From the NCBI RefSeq assembly GCF_007970465.1, contig NZ_CP042429.1, positions 620,001 through 684,000 on the forward strand: a DNA stretch of 64,000 nt, given 5' to 3'. Shown here one piece after another: positions 27,683 through 36,430 of the stretch. This stretch comes from Corynebacterium nuruki S6-4 (GTDB lineage: Bacteria; Actinomycetota; Actinomycetes; Mycobacteriales; Mycobacteriaceae). How positions within the stretch are numbered: the first letter of the stretch is position 1; every line of letters starts with the position of its first letter. Position numbers and translations under genes: made by a program. Below the pieces are notes generated by a model that saw nothing but the letters and a program-made list of their open reading frames with translations, made no database searches and was not told the origin of the DNA.

Positions 27683-28531
27683 TCAGGCCGTGATCACGCC
27701 GGTGGCCAGCAGCACCATGACCAGCACACCGACCGGGATCCGCCACACCGCGAACCACGCGAAGGAGTGGTGCGAGACGAACTTCAGCAGCCAGGCGATC
27801 GAGATGTACCCGAGGATGAAGGCGATTCCCGTGCCCACCAGGAGCTGCAGGCCCGTCGCCGACTGCCCGTCGGTGGGGTTGAAGGCGTCATCGAGGCTGA
27901 ACAGGCCGGAGGCGAGCACCGCCGGGATGGCCAGCAGGAAGGAGAACCGGGTGGCGACCTCCCGGTCGAGGTTGAGGAACAGTCCGGCGGACACGGTCGC
28001 CCCGGACCGGGAGACTCCCGGGATCAGGGACAGGCACTGGGCCAGACCCATGAGGACCGCGTCCTTCATCGTCAGTTTCCCGTAGGTGCGCGTCCGGGTG
28101 CCGACCTTCTCGGCCCAGATGAACACGAAGGAGAACAGGATCAGCACGGTGGCGGTGATCCACAGGTTCCGCAGATTGTCGCGGATGATGTCCTTGGCGA
28201 AGAAGCCGATCAGGCCCACCGGGATGGTGGCGACGATGACCATCCAGCCCATCCGGTAGTCCAGCGTCCCGCGCCGTTCCCGGTGGAACACCCCGGCGAA
28301 CCAGCCGGTGATGATGTTCCAGATGTCGCGGGCGAAGAACACCAGGACCGCGAGCTCGGTGCCGAGCTGCACGACGGCGGTGAACGAGGCGCCGGCGTCC
28401 CGGCCCCAGAACAGCTCGGAGACGATGCGCAGATGCCCGGAGGAGGACACGGGCAGGAACTCGGTGAGCCCCTGCACGACGGAGAGGACGATGGTCTGGA
28501 GCCAGTCCATACCCATGGTGGTGTCAGTCAT
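27683..28531 (-). CDS. uppP: Undecaprenyl-diphosphatase UppP (BacA)
   Basis: UppP recycles undecaprenyl diphosphate to the monophosphate carrier for cell-wall synthesis. The 282-residue membrane protein has about eight hydrophobic segments and the two catalytic motifs: [13 protein letters not shown] at the N-terminus and the PGVSRSGAT loop in the middle. It lies 23 nt upstream of mshC on the same strand. Confidence 0.95.
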   Translation of the reverse strand: MTDTTMGMDWLQTIVLSVVQGLTEFLPVSSSGHLRIVSELFWGRDAGASFTAVVQLGTELAVLVFFARDIWNIITGWFAGVFHRERRGTLDYRMGWMVIVATIPVGLIGFFAKDIIRDNLRNLWITATVLILFSFVFIWAEKVGTRTRTYGKLTMKDAVLMGLAQCLSLIPGVSRSGATVSAGLFLNLDREVATRFSFLLAIPAVLASGLFSLDDAFNPTDGQSATGLQLLVGTGIAFILGYISIAWLLKFVSHHSFAWFAVWRIPVGVLVMVLLATGVITA

Positions 28532-28573
28532 GTGACGACAGGGTACCGGGTCCGGTGTAGTACCGTGACACCT

Positions 28574-29635
28574 GTGAAACGCCTGTCCATCATGCTCGCC
28601 GGCACCGCAGCTGCCGCACTGACCCTGACCGGCTGTTCAGACCAGGTCTACGACAATGACGACCCGGACGGTGACACCGTCGTCGGCGTGGCCGCCACCC
28701 CCGGTGACTCGCCCGCCGCCGTGTCCCCGGTCGGGACCGTGACCGGAGGTTCCCCCGTGCAGGGGGTGGCCCGCGCCGGGGCCGGGAAGTCCGGCGCCCC
28801 GGTCGCCCTGCTCGGTGACGGCAGCCTCACCGTCGGTCCCCTGTCCGCGGTGGCCGACGGCTCCGCCCGTCGGGTCGATGTCCCGGCCGACTGCGACCGC
28901 ATCTCCTCCGCCGTCGACGGCGTGACCCTCGCCTGCGGCGACAAGGTCCTGCTTCTCGACGCCACCGGGAAGACGACCCGCACCGTCGACACCGGCGGCA
29001 CCCTCACCTCGGCCGTCGCCGCGCCCGACGGGTCGGTGGCGGTCACGAAGGAAGGTACCGACAAGGTGACCTGGTACGGCTCCGACGGTGCGGAGACCGG
29101 CAGTGAATCGGTCACCGCGACCGGATCGGACGCCCTGCTGGTCGGCAACGACCGCAACGACGACCACGACGGCGTCCAGTGGCGTGGCGTGGTCGTCGAC
29201 GCCGGCCAGTCCAGCGTCACCGACATCGACATCTCCGGGCACCAGCGGCAGGCCGGACTCCGGGTCGGCCAGGGCGTGGGCACCGTCTCCGCCGGCTACC
29301 TGCCCGACGGTGTGTTCGTCGCCTCGGACCCCCGCCAGGACCAGGCGCTGGTCTACACGATGACCGACCTCGTCCGGCACACCCAGGCCGTCCCCACCGG
29401 CCCCGGACCGTGGGCCACCCTGTGGGACGCCGACCGGCAGATCATGTGGGTCTCCACCACCGGCGACAACACCCTCACCGGCTACCGGCTGTCCTCGGGC
29501 ACCCCGGTCTCCGTCGGCAGTGTCAGGACCGTCGCCGCGGTCCGGCACCTCGTCGACGACGGTTCCGGCGACCTGCTGGTCGTCGGCGCCGACGGCAGCC
29601 GTGAACTCATCGACGACAAGGATCTCCCGGCATGA
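28574..29635 (+). CDS. Secreted lipoprotein, probable beta-propeller
   Basis: This 353-residue lipoprotein has a basic N-terminus, a hydrophobic stretch and the lipobox LTGC (Cys at about residue 22). The mature part has repeated strand-rich blocks with Gly/Asp turns, suggesting a propeller fold; no enzyme motif is seen. The GTG start at 28574 ([10 protein letters not shown]) gives a proper signal peptide. It overlaps pyrD as ATGA and is divergent from uppP. Confidence 0.8.
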   Translation: MKRLSIMLAGTAAAALTLTGCSDQVYDNDDPDGDTVVGVAATPGDSPAAVSPVGTVTGGSPVQGVARAGAGKSGAPVALLGDGSLTVGPLSAVADGSARRVDVPADCDRISSAVDGVTLACGDKVLLLDATGKTTRTVDTGGTLTSAVAAPDGSVAVTKEGTDKVTWYGSDGAETGSESVTATGSDALLVGNDRNDDHDGVQWRGVVVDAGQSSVTDIDISGHQRQAGLRVGQGVGTVSAGYLPDGVFVASDPRQDQALVYTMTDLVRHTQAVPTGPGPWATLWDADRQIMWVSTTGDNTLTGYRLSSGTPVSVGSVRTVAAVRHLVDDGSGDLLVVGADGSRELIDDKDLPA

Positions 29636-30780
29636 CCCCCGCCTCCACTGTGTCCCCAGTGTCCCCTGTGTCTGCTGCGTTCCGTGCCCTCCGCGGACTC
29701 GTCTACCGCGGCTCCCTCGGCCTCATGTTCCGGCTGCGTCCGGAGCGGATCCACGGCCTCATGGCCACCGCCCTGCACACCGCCGCCGGGATCACCCCGG
29801 TACGCCGCGGCCTGCGGGCACTGCTTCCGGTGACCGACCCGGTGCTCGCCCAGCGCATCGCCGGGCTCGACGTCCCGCGCCCGCTGGGCCTGGCCGCCGG
29901 GTTCGACAAGGACGCGACGATGGCCGACATCTGGGGGCCGCTCGGTTTCGGCTTCGCCGAAGTGGGCACGGTCACCGCCGTCGCCCAGCCGGGCAATCCC
30001 ACGCCGCGGATGTTCCGCTTCCCCGGCGATCACGCCATCCTCAACCGGATGGGCTTCAACAACCACGGTGCGCTCGCCGCCGCCCGCCAGCTGGCCGGAC
30101 GCCGGGAGTACGCCGAGCCGGTGGGAGTGAACCTCGGGAAGACGAAGAAGACCCCCGCCGAGGTCGCCCCGGCGGACTACTTCGAGTCCGCCCGCGCGGT
30201 CCACGCCGTCGCCGACTACCTCGTCATCAACGTCTCCTCCCCCAACACCCCCGGTCTGCGGGATCTGCAGGCGGTCGAGAGTCTGCGTCCGATCGTGGCC
30301 GCGGTCCGCCGGGCCAGTGACCGCCCGTTGTTCGTCAAGATTGCACCGGACCTCTCCGACGAGGACGTGGACGCCGTCACCGACCTCGCCCTCGAACTCG
30401 ACCTCACCGGTCTCATCGCGACCAACACGACGATCAGCCGGGACGGTCTGACCGGCTCCCCCGCCGTGATCGCCTCCTACGGGGCCGGCGGGATCTCCGG
30501 ACCGCCGGTGGCGGCGCGCGCCCTGACGGTGCTGCGCCGGATCCGGCACCGTGCCGGCGACCGGCTCGTCCTCATCGGCGTCGGCGGTATCGAGACACCG
30601 CAGCAGGCCTGGGAGCGTATCGGCGCCGGAGCAGACCTCCTCCAGGGCTTCACCGGGTTCATCTACGGTGGCCCGGACTGGATCCGGGACATCCACCTGG
30701 GTCTGGCCGACCAGGTGCGGCGCCACGGTCTGCCGTCGATCTCGGCGGCCGTGGGCCGTGAGCTGGAGTGGCTCGACTGA
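29632..30780 (+). CDS. pyrD: Dihydroorotate dehydrogenase (quinone), class 2
   Basis: PyrD oxidises dihydroorotate to orotate in pyrimidine synthesis and passes electrons to menaquinone. The 382-residue protein has the class 2 membrane-associating N-terminal helices (about 10-60), LAAGFDKDA, the NRMGFNNHG motif, the catalytic-Ser region [11 protein letters not shown], and the FMN phosphate-binding [11 protein letters not shown]. It overlaps the lipoprotein stop by 4 nt. Confidence 0.96.
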   Translation: MTPASTVSPVSPVSAAFRALRGLVYRGSLGLMFRLRPERIHGLMATALHTAAGITPVRRGLRALLPVTDPVLAQRIAGLDVPRPLGLAAGFDKDATMADIWGPLGFGFAEVGTVTAVAQPGNPTPRMFRFPGDHAILNRMGFNNHGALAAARQLAGRREYAEPVGVNLGKTKKTPAEVAPADYFESARAVHAVADYLVINVSSPNTPGLRDLQAVESLRPIVAAVRRASDRPLFVKIAPDLSDEDVDAVTDLALELDLTGLIATNTTISRDGLTGSPAVIASYGAGGISGPPVAARALTVLRRIRHRAGDRLVLIGVGGIETPQQAWERIGAGADLLQGFTGFIYGGPDWIRDIHLGLADQVRRHGLPSISAAVGRELEWLD

Positions 30781-30804
30781 CCGACCGGCCCGGTGCCCCG
30801 GGAC

Positions 30805-31362
30805 TCAGTTCTCGGCCCAGCCCCACAGGATCGCGCGGGCGGAGGCCTGGAAGTTCAGGCTGAAGCCGAGGATCGTCGGGCTGGAGCTGTCCCGGATGTC
30901 GAGCCGGGTCGGCACCGCGTGGACGACGTAGAGGTAACGGTGGGGGCCGTGGCCGGCGGGCGGCTCGGCACCGTAGTAGCCGCGGCTTCCGGAGTCGCCG
31001 CGCAGCGCCACCGCCCCGTCCGGCAGACCCGACAGTTCACTGTCCCCGGCGCCGGCGGCCAACGAGGTCACCGAGGCGGGGATGTTGAACACGGCCCAGT
31101 GCCAGTAGCCGGCACCGGTGGGGGCGTCCGGGTCGTAACAGGTCACCGCATAGGTCTCGGTCCCTTCGGGGGCGCCGCTCCAGGACAGCTGCGGGGAGAC
31201 GTCGCTCCCGCCCAGCTGGGCGGCCGGGAGCCGGTCGCCGTCGGCGAAGTCCTCGCTGGTGAGGGTGAAGGTCGGGAGGTCGGTCAGCGGGGCGTAGGGG
31301 TCGGGGCCCGGGAACCGGTCCGAGATGTAGGTCGGTTGGTGGTTGCGCGCGGAATCAGTCAT
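30805..31362 (-). CDS. YbhB/YbcL-type PEBP-family protein
   Basis: This 185-residue phosphatidylethanolamine-binding protein (Raf-kinase-inhibitor-like) has the conserved SPQLSWSGAPEGTETYAVTCYDPDAPT and GYWHWAVFNIP blocks, and GPHRYLYVVHA. The role of bacterial members is poorly defined. The ATG at 31360-31362 was chosen over an ORF extending a further 183 nt toward the tRNA gene; a minus-strand CATACT lies 7 nt before it. It converges with pyrD. Confidence 0.88.
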   Translation of the reverse strand: MTDSARNHQPTYISDRFPGPDPYAPLTDLPTFTLTSEDFADGDRLPAAQLGGSDVSPQLSWSGAPEGTETYAVTCYDPDAPTGAGYWHWAVFNIPASVTSLAAGAGDSELSGLPDGAVALRGDSGSRGYYGAEPPAGHGPHRYLYVVHAVPTRLDIRDSSSPTILGFSLNFQASARAILWGWAEN

Positions 31363-31465
31363 ACCGTCAAGTATGCCGAACCCGTCGACACCCTGCAGGA
31401 ACAGGTTATACCGATATATGGATTCGGCCGGAGCGGCAGGACCCGCCCCGGAACGTGTCAGCAAT

Positions 31466-31495
31466 TTGTCAACGCCGGACCCCGGCAGGTACAGT
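31466..31495 (+). promoter_or_regulatory. Promoter of tRNA-Leu
   Basis: TTGTCA (31466-31471) and TACAGT (31490-31495) have an 18-nt spacer. The predicted start is about 40 nt before the mature tRNA 5' end. Confidence 0.6.
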
Positions 31496-31545
31496 GTGCG
31501 GAGTCCACGGCACAGCGCAGCAGCTGGGCGGTGTACTCCATCCAT

Positions 31546-31634
31546 GTCCGGGTGGCGGAATGGCAGACGCGCTAGCTTGAGGTGCTAGTGTCCTATTAAC
31601 GGACGTGGGGGTTCAAGTCCCCCTCCGGACACCA
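31546..31634 (+). tRNA. tRNA-Leu (GAG anticodon)
   Basis: The acceptor stem GTCCGGG pairs with TCCGGAC followed by A and an encoded CCA. The anticodon stem CTAGC/GCTAG encloses loop TTGAGGT, anticodon GAG, which reads CUC. A long variable arm (TGTCC.TATTAAC.GGACG) marks a class II tRNA such as Leu. The T-arm has GGGGGTTCAAGTCCCCC. Confidence 0.97.
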
Positions 31635-31640
31635 CGGGAA

Positions 31641-31667
31641 GACCCACCGGCACGGTGGGTCTTTTTT
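31641..31667 (+). terminator. Rho-independent terminator after tRNA-Leu
   Basis: The stem GACCCACC/GGTGGGTC with a short loop is followed by six T residues, beginning 7 nt after the tRNA CCA end. Confidence 0.9.
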
Positions 31668-31706
31668 CGTCCGCTACCGTATCCGACGCCACGGGAGGAG
31701 GTCGGG

Positions 31707-32426
31707 GTGAAACCCCTGCTCCGTGATCTCCTCACCGGGTGGCGCCGGCTGCCCACCAGTGTGCAGCTCGCCCTGCCGACCCTCCTGGTCGTCCTCGTCG
31801 CGGCGGGCTTCCTCCTTCCCCTGCCGGACGCCTCGACCCTGCGGGACGCGATCGCCGCCACCGGGGGGTGGGCCCCCCTCGCCTATCTGCTGCTCATGGT
31901 CACCGTGACCCAGCTGCCGGTGCCCCGGACGGTGTGGACCGTGGCGGCCGGTCTGCTGTTCGGGGCCTGGACCGGGTCCCTCCTCGCCCTCGGCGGTCTC
32001 CTGCTCTCGGCCGGGCTCTCCTTCCTGCTGATCCGCCGGCTCGGGCGCGGACTCGTCCACCGCACCGCCGACCTCCGGCAGATCGCGGTCCTGCAGGCCC
32101 GCCTGGAACAACGCGGCTGGATCAGCGTCCTGGGGCTCCGGATGATCCCCGCCGTCCCCTTCACCCTCCTCAACTACGCCTGCGGACTCTCCCGGATCCC
32201 GGTGGCCCCGTATCTCACCGCGACCGTCGCCGGTTCCGCCCCGAACACGGTCGCCACCGTCGTCGCCACGGACGTGATCGTCACCGGAGGGAACCCCTGG
32301 ACACTCGGCATCACCGTGGTGACCGCCGCGCTCGGACTCGGACTGACCGTCCGCGAAAGCAGGATCCTGGGCCGACCGCAGACCGGGCCCCCGCACACTC
32401 CCCCTGAGGTCAAGGCGACAGAGTAG
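31707..32426 (+). CDS. TVP38/TMEM64-type VTT-domain membrane protein
   Basis: This 239-residue membrane protein has five or six hydrophobic segments and the VTT (DedA-like) pattern: TVAAGLLFGAWTGSLLA, then LRMIPAVPFTLLNYACGLSRI. VTT/DedA proteins are linked to lipid-carrier flipping and membrane homeostasis; the specific role is unknown. The GTG at 31707 follows a strong GGGAGGAGG Shine-Dalgarno and is preferred over an ORF that would begin within the tRNA. Confidence 0.85.
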   Translation: MKPLLRDLLTGWRRLPTSVQLALPTLLVVLVAAGFLLPLPDASTLRDAIAATGGWAPLAYLLLMVTVTQLPVPRTVWTVAAGLLFGAWTGSLLALGGLLLSAGLSFLLIRRLGRGLVHRTADLRQIAVLQARLEQRGWISVLGLRMIPAVPFTLLNYACGLSRIPVAPYLTATVAGSAPNTVATVVATDVIVTGGNPWTLGITVVTAALGLGLTVRESRILGRPQTGPPHTPPEVKATE

Positions 32427-32445
32427 ACAGCGTAGACTGGGCGGC

Positions 32446-33060
32446 ATGTTCGCCATCCATGCGCTCTACCGCGGCCACGCCCGCCGACGGGGCGATTACG
32501 TCCGTGAAATTGCCGGGGCCCTCGCCGGGAGCCGGGCCGTCACCGACGCGACGATCCTCGCCCCCGACGCGTTCGTCCTGCTCTCCCCGGACGCCGACAG
32601 CACCACCACGGTCGTCCTCAACCTGCTGCAGGTCGGCGACTTCGCGGTCGGCATCGGCGCAGTGCTCCCGGACGCCGATGACGGGGACGCTGACCCCGAC
32701 CACCTCACCGCCGCGGCCGAACGTGCCCTCGCCGGCAACCGCCGGGCCGGCGCGGTCAGCGCACGCATCGAGCAGCCGGGACCGGGCGGAGCCCAGGCGC
32801 CCGGGCACGCGGTCGACGTCGCCGACGACATCGCCGCCGCCTTCACCCTCATCGCCCACCTGCTGAGCAGGCGGACGGCCGAGGGGCGGGAGGCGACGGC
32901 ACTGATGCGGCAGGGGTACCTGCAGACCGAGGCGGCGGAGATGGTCGGGATCTCCAAACAGGCTATGTCCCAGCGTCTGGCTGCGGCGGGCTGGCAGGCT
33001 GAGCAGGCGGGGTGGACGTTGGCGGTTCATATGCTCGCGCGTGTCGGGACGCTGCGCTGA
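32446..33060 (+). CDS. HTH-domain protein, probable regulator (SatD-like)
   Basis: This 204-residue protein has a C-terminal helix-turn-helix (about 150-178, GYLQTEAAEMVGISKQAMSQRLAAAG). The N-terminal half is alpha/beta with no motif I recognise for sure; the overall layout resembles SatD-like regulators. A TAGACT (32433-32438) ends 7 nt before the ATG, so the mRNA is probably leaderless. The last 98 nt overlap the convergent SPFH gene. Confidence 0.68.
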   Translation: MFAIHALYRGHARRRGDYVREIAGALAGSRAVTDATILAPDAFVLLSPDADSTTTVVLNLLQVGDFAVGIGAVLPDADDGDADPDHLTAAAERALAGNRRAGAVSARIEQPGPGGAQAPGHAVDVADDIAAAFTLIAHLLSRRTAEGREATALMRQGYLQTEAAEMVGISKQAMSQRLAAAGWQAEQAGWTLAVHMLARVGTLR

Positions 33061-34204
33061 CAGCCGGGTCGTCGACGGCCTCCTCCTCGGCCACACTGCG
33101 GTTGGCGACGGCATTCGCCTCGGCCACCGCCTTCGCGATCTCGGGGGCGGACTCGGTCTTGAACCAGTCCTCCGAACTCGTCTCGTTGGCCTCCTCCCGC
33201 ACACTGTCGTCGACCTCCGGCGGTTCGTAACGGAACACCCCGTCGTCGCCCTTGTCCGCGAAGGACTTCGCGAACTTCTCCAGCGAGTCACCGAACTGCA
33301 TCGGCAGCATCCAGACCTTGTTCGCGTCGCCCTGCGCCATCTCCGGCAGCTTCTCCAGGTACTGGTAGGACAGGACCTCCGGAGTGATGCGTGCCGCCTT
33401 GATCGCCGCGGCGACCTTCTGGATCGCCTTCGCCTCACCCTGCGCCTCCAGGTACTTCGCGGCGCGCTCACCCTCGGCCCGCAGGATCCGCCCCTGCCGC
33501 TCGGCCTCGGCGGCGAGGATCTGGGCGTGCTTCTCACCTTCCGCACCGAGGATACGGGCCTGTTTCTCACCTTCGGCGGTCTTGATGTCGGACTCCCGCC
33601 GGCCCTCGGCGGTGAGGATCATCGCCCGCTTCTCCCGGTCCGCCTTCATCTGCATCTCCATGGACTGCTGGATCGACGGCGGCGGATCGATGGCCTTGAG
33701 CTCCACGCGGCTGATGCGCAGACCCCATTTCGTCGTCGCCGCGTCCAGCTCCCCACGCAGCCGCCGGTTGATGACGTCGCGGGAGGTCAGGGTCTCCTCC
33801 AGCGTCATGCCGCCGACGACGTCACGCAGCGTGGCGACGGAGATCTGCTCGACACCGACGATGTAGTTGTTGACCCCGTAGATCGCCCGTGCCGCATCGT
33901 TGATCTGGAAGGTCACGACAATGTCGATGGCCACCGTGAGGTTGTCCTGGGTGATGACCGCCTGCGGCGGGAAAGACACGACCTGCTCACGGGTGTCCAC
34001 CTTGTCGCGGACGCGGTCGATGAAGGGCACCAGGATCGTCAGTCCCCCGGACACGGTCCGGATATAGCGGCCGAGACGTTCGATGACGGCCGCCTCCCCC
34101 TGTGGAATCAGGGCGACCGCCTTGACGAGGAGGACGACAACGAGCACCAGGACGACGATCAGGAGAACAGCCAGCACACTCACGGTCCTCACACTCCTTT
34201 CCAC
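32963..34204 (-). CDS. SPFH/Band-7 (stomatin-like) membrane protein
   Basis: This 413-residue protein has one N-terminal membrane helix (about 7-30), an SPFH domain (IPQGEAAVIERLGRYIRTVSGG onward), a long Ala/Glu coiled coil (about 190-270, repeats of the form AEGE-K-A-ILGAEGE) and a low-complexity Pro/Ala tail. Such proteins form oligomeric membrane-domain scaffolds. nfeD lies directly upstream with a 16-nt overlap, the classic NfeD-SPFH pair. The tail overlaps the convergent HTH gene by 98 nt, so the end could be shorter in reality if assembly errs. Confidence 0.9.
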   Translation of the reverse strand: MERSVRTVSVLAVLLIVVLVLVVVLLVKAVALIPQGEAAVIERLGRYIRTVSGGLTILVPFIDRVRDKVDTREQVVSFPPQAVITQDNLTVAIDIVVTFQINDAARAIYGVNNYIVGVEQISVATLRDVVGGMTLEETLTSRDVINRRLRGELDAATTKWGLRISRVELKAIDPPPSIQQSMEMQMKADREKRAMILTAEGRRESDIKTAEGEKQARILGAEGEKHAQILAAEAERQGRILRAEGERAAKYLEAQGEAKAIQKVAAAIKAARITPEVLSYQYLEKLPEMAQGDANKVWMLPMQFGDSLEKFAKSFADKGDDGVFRYEPPEVDDSVREEANETSSEDWFKTESAPEIAKAVAEANAVANRSVAEEEAVDDPAVSAASRHARAYEPPTSTPPAQPASPPQPDAGT

Positions 34205-34626
34205 ACCACTGCGGTGGTGCCGTCGATGGAGACGACCTGCACACGGTCCCCTTCACTGAACATGTCCCCGGGGTGTGCCGCCCGGGCCGACCAGATCTCA
34301 CCGTTGACCCGGACCTGGCCTGTCGTGTCGGTCGAGGTGACCGGGACCAGGACCACAGCGTCCATCCCCTCCAGCTCGCGCGGCGTGAACGCCGTGATCT
34401 CCGAACTGTCCACGACACGGCGGCGCAGAGCCGGCCGGACCAGCAGGACCGTGCCCAGGGCGGCGACGACGAAGACGCAGACCGTGGCCCAGACCGGGAT
34501 CCCGGTGACCGCGACACCGGCGGTCACCAGGGCGGCGACGCCCAGCATGAGGAGCGTGAAGTCCATGACGAGGAGTTCACCGATCGCGAGCACCGCTGCC
34601 GCGATCAACCAGATGAGCGGGACCAT
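34189..34626 (-). CDS. nfeD: NfeD-family membrane protein
   Basis: This 145-residue protein has about three or four hydrophobic segments, then a soluble OB-fold domain (about 85-145, VVLVPVTSTDTTGQVRVNGEIWSARA and DRVQVVSIDGTTAVV). That is the short NfeD architecture. It partners the SPFH protein encoded next to it. Confidence 0.88.
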   Translation of the reverse strand: MVPLIWLIAAAVLAIGELLVMDFTLLMLGVAALVTAGVAVTGIPVWATVCVFVVAALGTVLLVRPALRRRVVDSSEITAFTPRELEGMDAVVLVPVTSTDTTGQVRVNGEIWSARAAHPGDMFSEGDRVQVVSIDGTTAVVWKGV

Positions 34627-34650
34627 GTGACCCAGCCTACAGAAATACCG

Positions 34651-35526
34651 TCATTCCCCGACCGTGACGAAGTCCACCAACCGTTCCACGGCGCCGATCA
34701 GCGTGGCGTCCAGGTCACGGAACGTGTGGACCGACGAGTAGACCCGACGCCAGCCGTCCTGCGGCGTCCCCCAGCCGAGCCGCCGGCACACCCCGGTCTT
34801 CCAGTCCTCGCCGCGCGGCACCCGGGGCCACGCACTGATCCCCACCGACGCCGGCTTCACCGCCTCCCAGATGTCGATGTACGGGTGACCGGTGACCATG
34901 ACATGCCGGGCGACCGCCGGGTCCAGACCGGCGACGAGCCGGCTCTCCTTCGACCCCTCGACGAGGTGGTCGGCGAGGACGCCCACCCGGCGCTCCGGTC
35001 CCGGACCGAACGCCGCGAGCATCTCCGGCAGGTTGTCCAGACCCTCGATGAACTCCACGACCACTCCCTCGACGCGCAGGTCATGACCCCAGACCTGTTC
35101 AACGATGGCGGCATCGTGGAGTCCCTCCACCCAGATCCGTGACGGGGCGGCGACTTTCGCCCGCACATCCGCGACCCGACGCGACCCCGAATTCGACCGC
35201 TGCTCCGGCACCGGCACCTGCTGCTGCCCGACATAGCGGGTCAGGGTGACCCGCCGGCCGTCGACGAGGAAGCCGCCGGGCCGCATCTTGAACAGCCGTT
35301 CCCGGCCGTGCCGGTCCTCCAGCCGGACGAAGTTCCCGTCGTAGGTCTTCTCGAAACCGGTCACCGCCCCGACCCATCCCTCGGACAGGTCCTCAACGAC
35401 GAGCCCCGGCGCCGCCGGGACCTCCGGGGGCGGCGGCGGACGGTGGCCGCCGCCGTGTCCCCTCCCGTGTCCGCTCCCGTCTCCGCCGCCGAGCACGTCC
35501 GCACCGTACCTGTCACTGAAACCCAT
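34651..35526 (-). CDS. DUF3097 protein with a Toprim-like EG-x-x-D motif
   Basis: This 291-residue soluble protein of an actinobacterial family has a His/Gly/Pro-rich N-terminus (about 12-40), then an OB-like stretch and a domain containing WVEGLHDAAIVEQVWG, followed by GVLADHLVEGSKESR and VTGHPYIDIWEAVKP. The conserved Glu and the two later Asp residues resemble Toprim catalytic positions, pointing to nucleic-acid metabolism; this is inference. The ATG at 35524-35526 is preferred to one 48 nt upstream. Confidence 0.8.
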   Translation of the reverse strand: MGFSDRYGADVLGGGDGSGHGRGHGGGHRPPPPPEVPAAPGLVVEDLSEGWVGAVTGFEKTYDGNFVRLEDRHGRERLFKMRPGGFLVDGRRVTLTRYVGQQQVPVPEQRSNSGSRRVADVRAKVAAPSRIWVEGLHDAAIVEQVWGHDLRVEGVVVEFIEGLDNLPEMLAAFGPGPERRVGVLADHLVEGSKESRLVAGLDPAVARHVMVTGHPYIDIWEAVKPASVGISAWPRVPRGEDWKTGVCRRLGWGTPQDGWRRVYSSVHTFRDLDATLIGAVERLVDFVTVGE

Positions 35527-35565
35527 GGGAGCCCACTCTAGAGGGGCGCGTCTAAGGTGGGACGA

Positions 35566-36405
35566 ATGACTCACCCCGGTACCTCGCTGCGCGAGCAGCT
35601 CTGGTCACCTGTCCAGAACTCCACCCTGTGGCTCGGCTGGTGGCTCCACGGCCTGCTCTCCACCGACGACCTCATCGACGCCTTCCAGGACGTCCAGGGA
35701 CCCGCCCATGTCCTGCGGACCGATCCGGCCGCCGACGACCCCTTCGACGGACGTCTCGGACAGGCCGGATCCCGCCCCACCGGTCTCGTCGACCTGTTCC
35801 ACGCCGTGCGCGAGGTGACCCGCGACGCCCCGGTCGGACTCGCCGAGCGTCCCCTGGTCGGACTGGCCCTCGCCGGCGCGGGCGATCCGCCGCCGCTACC
35901 CGCCGGCAGCAACGGTGCCGTCGCCGTCACCGAGACCGGTGCCGGCATCACCGTGGCGGACGCCGACCCCGACGTCACCCACGTCGCCGTCCCCCGTGTC
36001 CTCGACCGCTCCCTCGTCGAATGGACCTGGTACCGGTGCGAAGGGCGTGGCGTCCCCGCCCCGGTCCTCGGGCCGGGGGACGCCGACCGGATGCTGCGGG
36101 ACGCCACCGACCGCGCCGCCGGCCTCGTCGCCGCCTCCGGGACGCCGCCGATGCGGCACACCGCGCCCCGTCTCGCCGTCGGCGCGCTGAGCGACGCCTT
36201 CGGCCTGCCGGGTCTTCCCCCCGGGGTGGCCACCCGGGCGGCGAAGCTCATGGCCCGGGCGGATGTCGTCGCGTCGATCATCGAGGTGACCAGGTCATCC
36301 AACGCCGGGGCGGGCCTCGATCCCCTCCTGCTCCCCCTGTCACGCGCAGTGCGCACCGCACGGACGACTGCTGTCGACCATGCGATGCGCGAACTCCTGC
36401 GTTAA
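35566..36405 (+). CDS. Uncharacterised corynebacterial protein
   Basis: This 279-residue soluble protein has no motif I recognise. The N-terminus WSPVQNSTLWLGWWLHGLLSTDDLIDAFQ and the C-terminal helical block look like a conserved family rather than chance. It is divergent from the DUF3097 gene by 39 nt. The ATG at 35566 is preceded by TCTAAG about 9 nt upstream; a GTG at 35557 is an alternative. Confidence 0.7.
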   Translation: MTHPGTSLREQLWSPVQNSTLWLGWWLHGLLSTDDLIDAFQDVQGPAHVLRTDPAADDPFDGRLGQAGSRPTGLVDLFHAVREVTRDAPVGLAERPLVGLALAGAGDPPPLPAGSNGAVAVTETGAGITVADADPDVTHVAVPRVLDRSLVEWTWYRCEGRGVPAPVLGPGDADRMLRDATDRAAGLVAASGTPPMRHTAPRLAVGALSDAFGLPGLPPGVATRAAKLMARADVVASIIEVTRSSNAGAGLDPLLLPLSRAVRTARTTAVDHAMRELLR

Positions 36406-36430
36406 CTCCCCGAGCCCCTCGACCCTGCGG

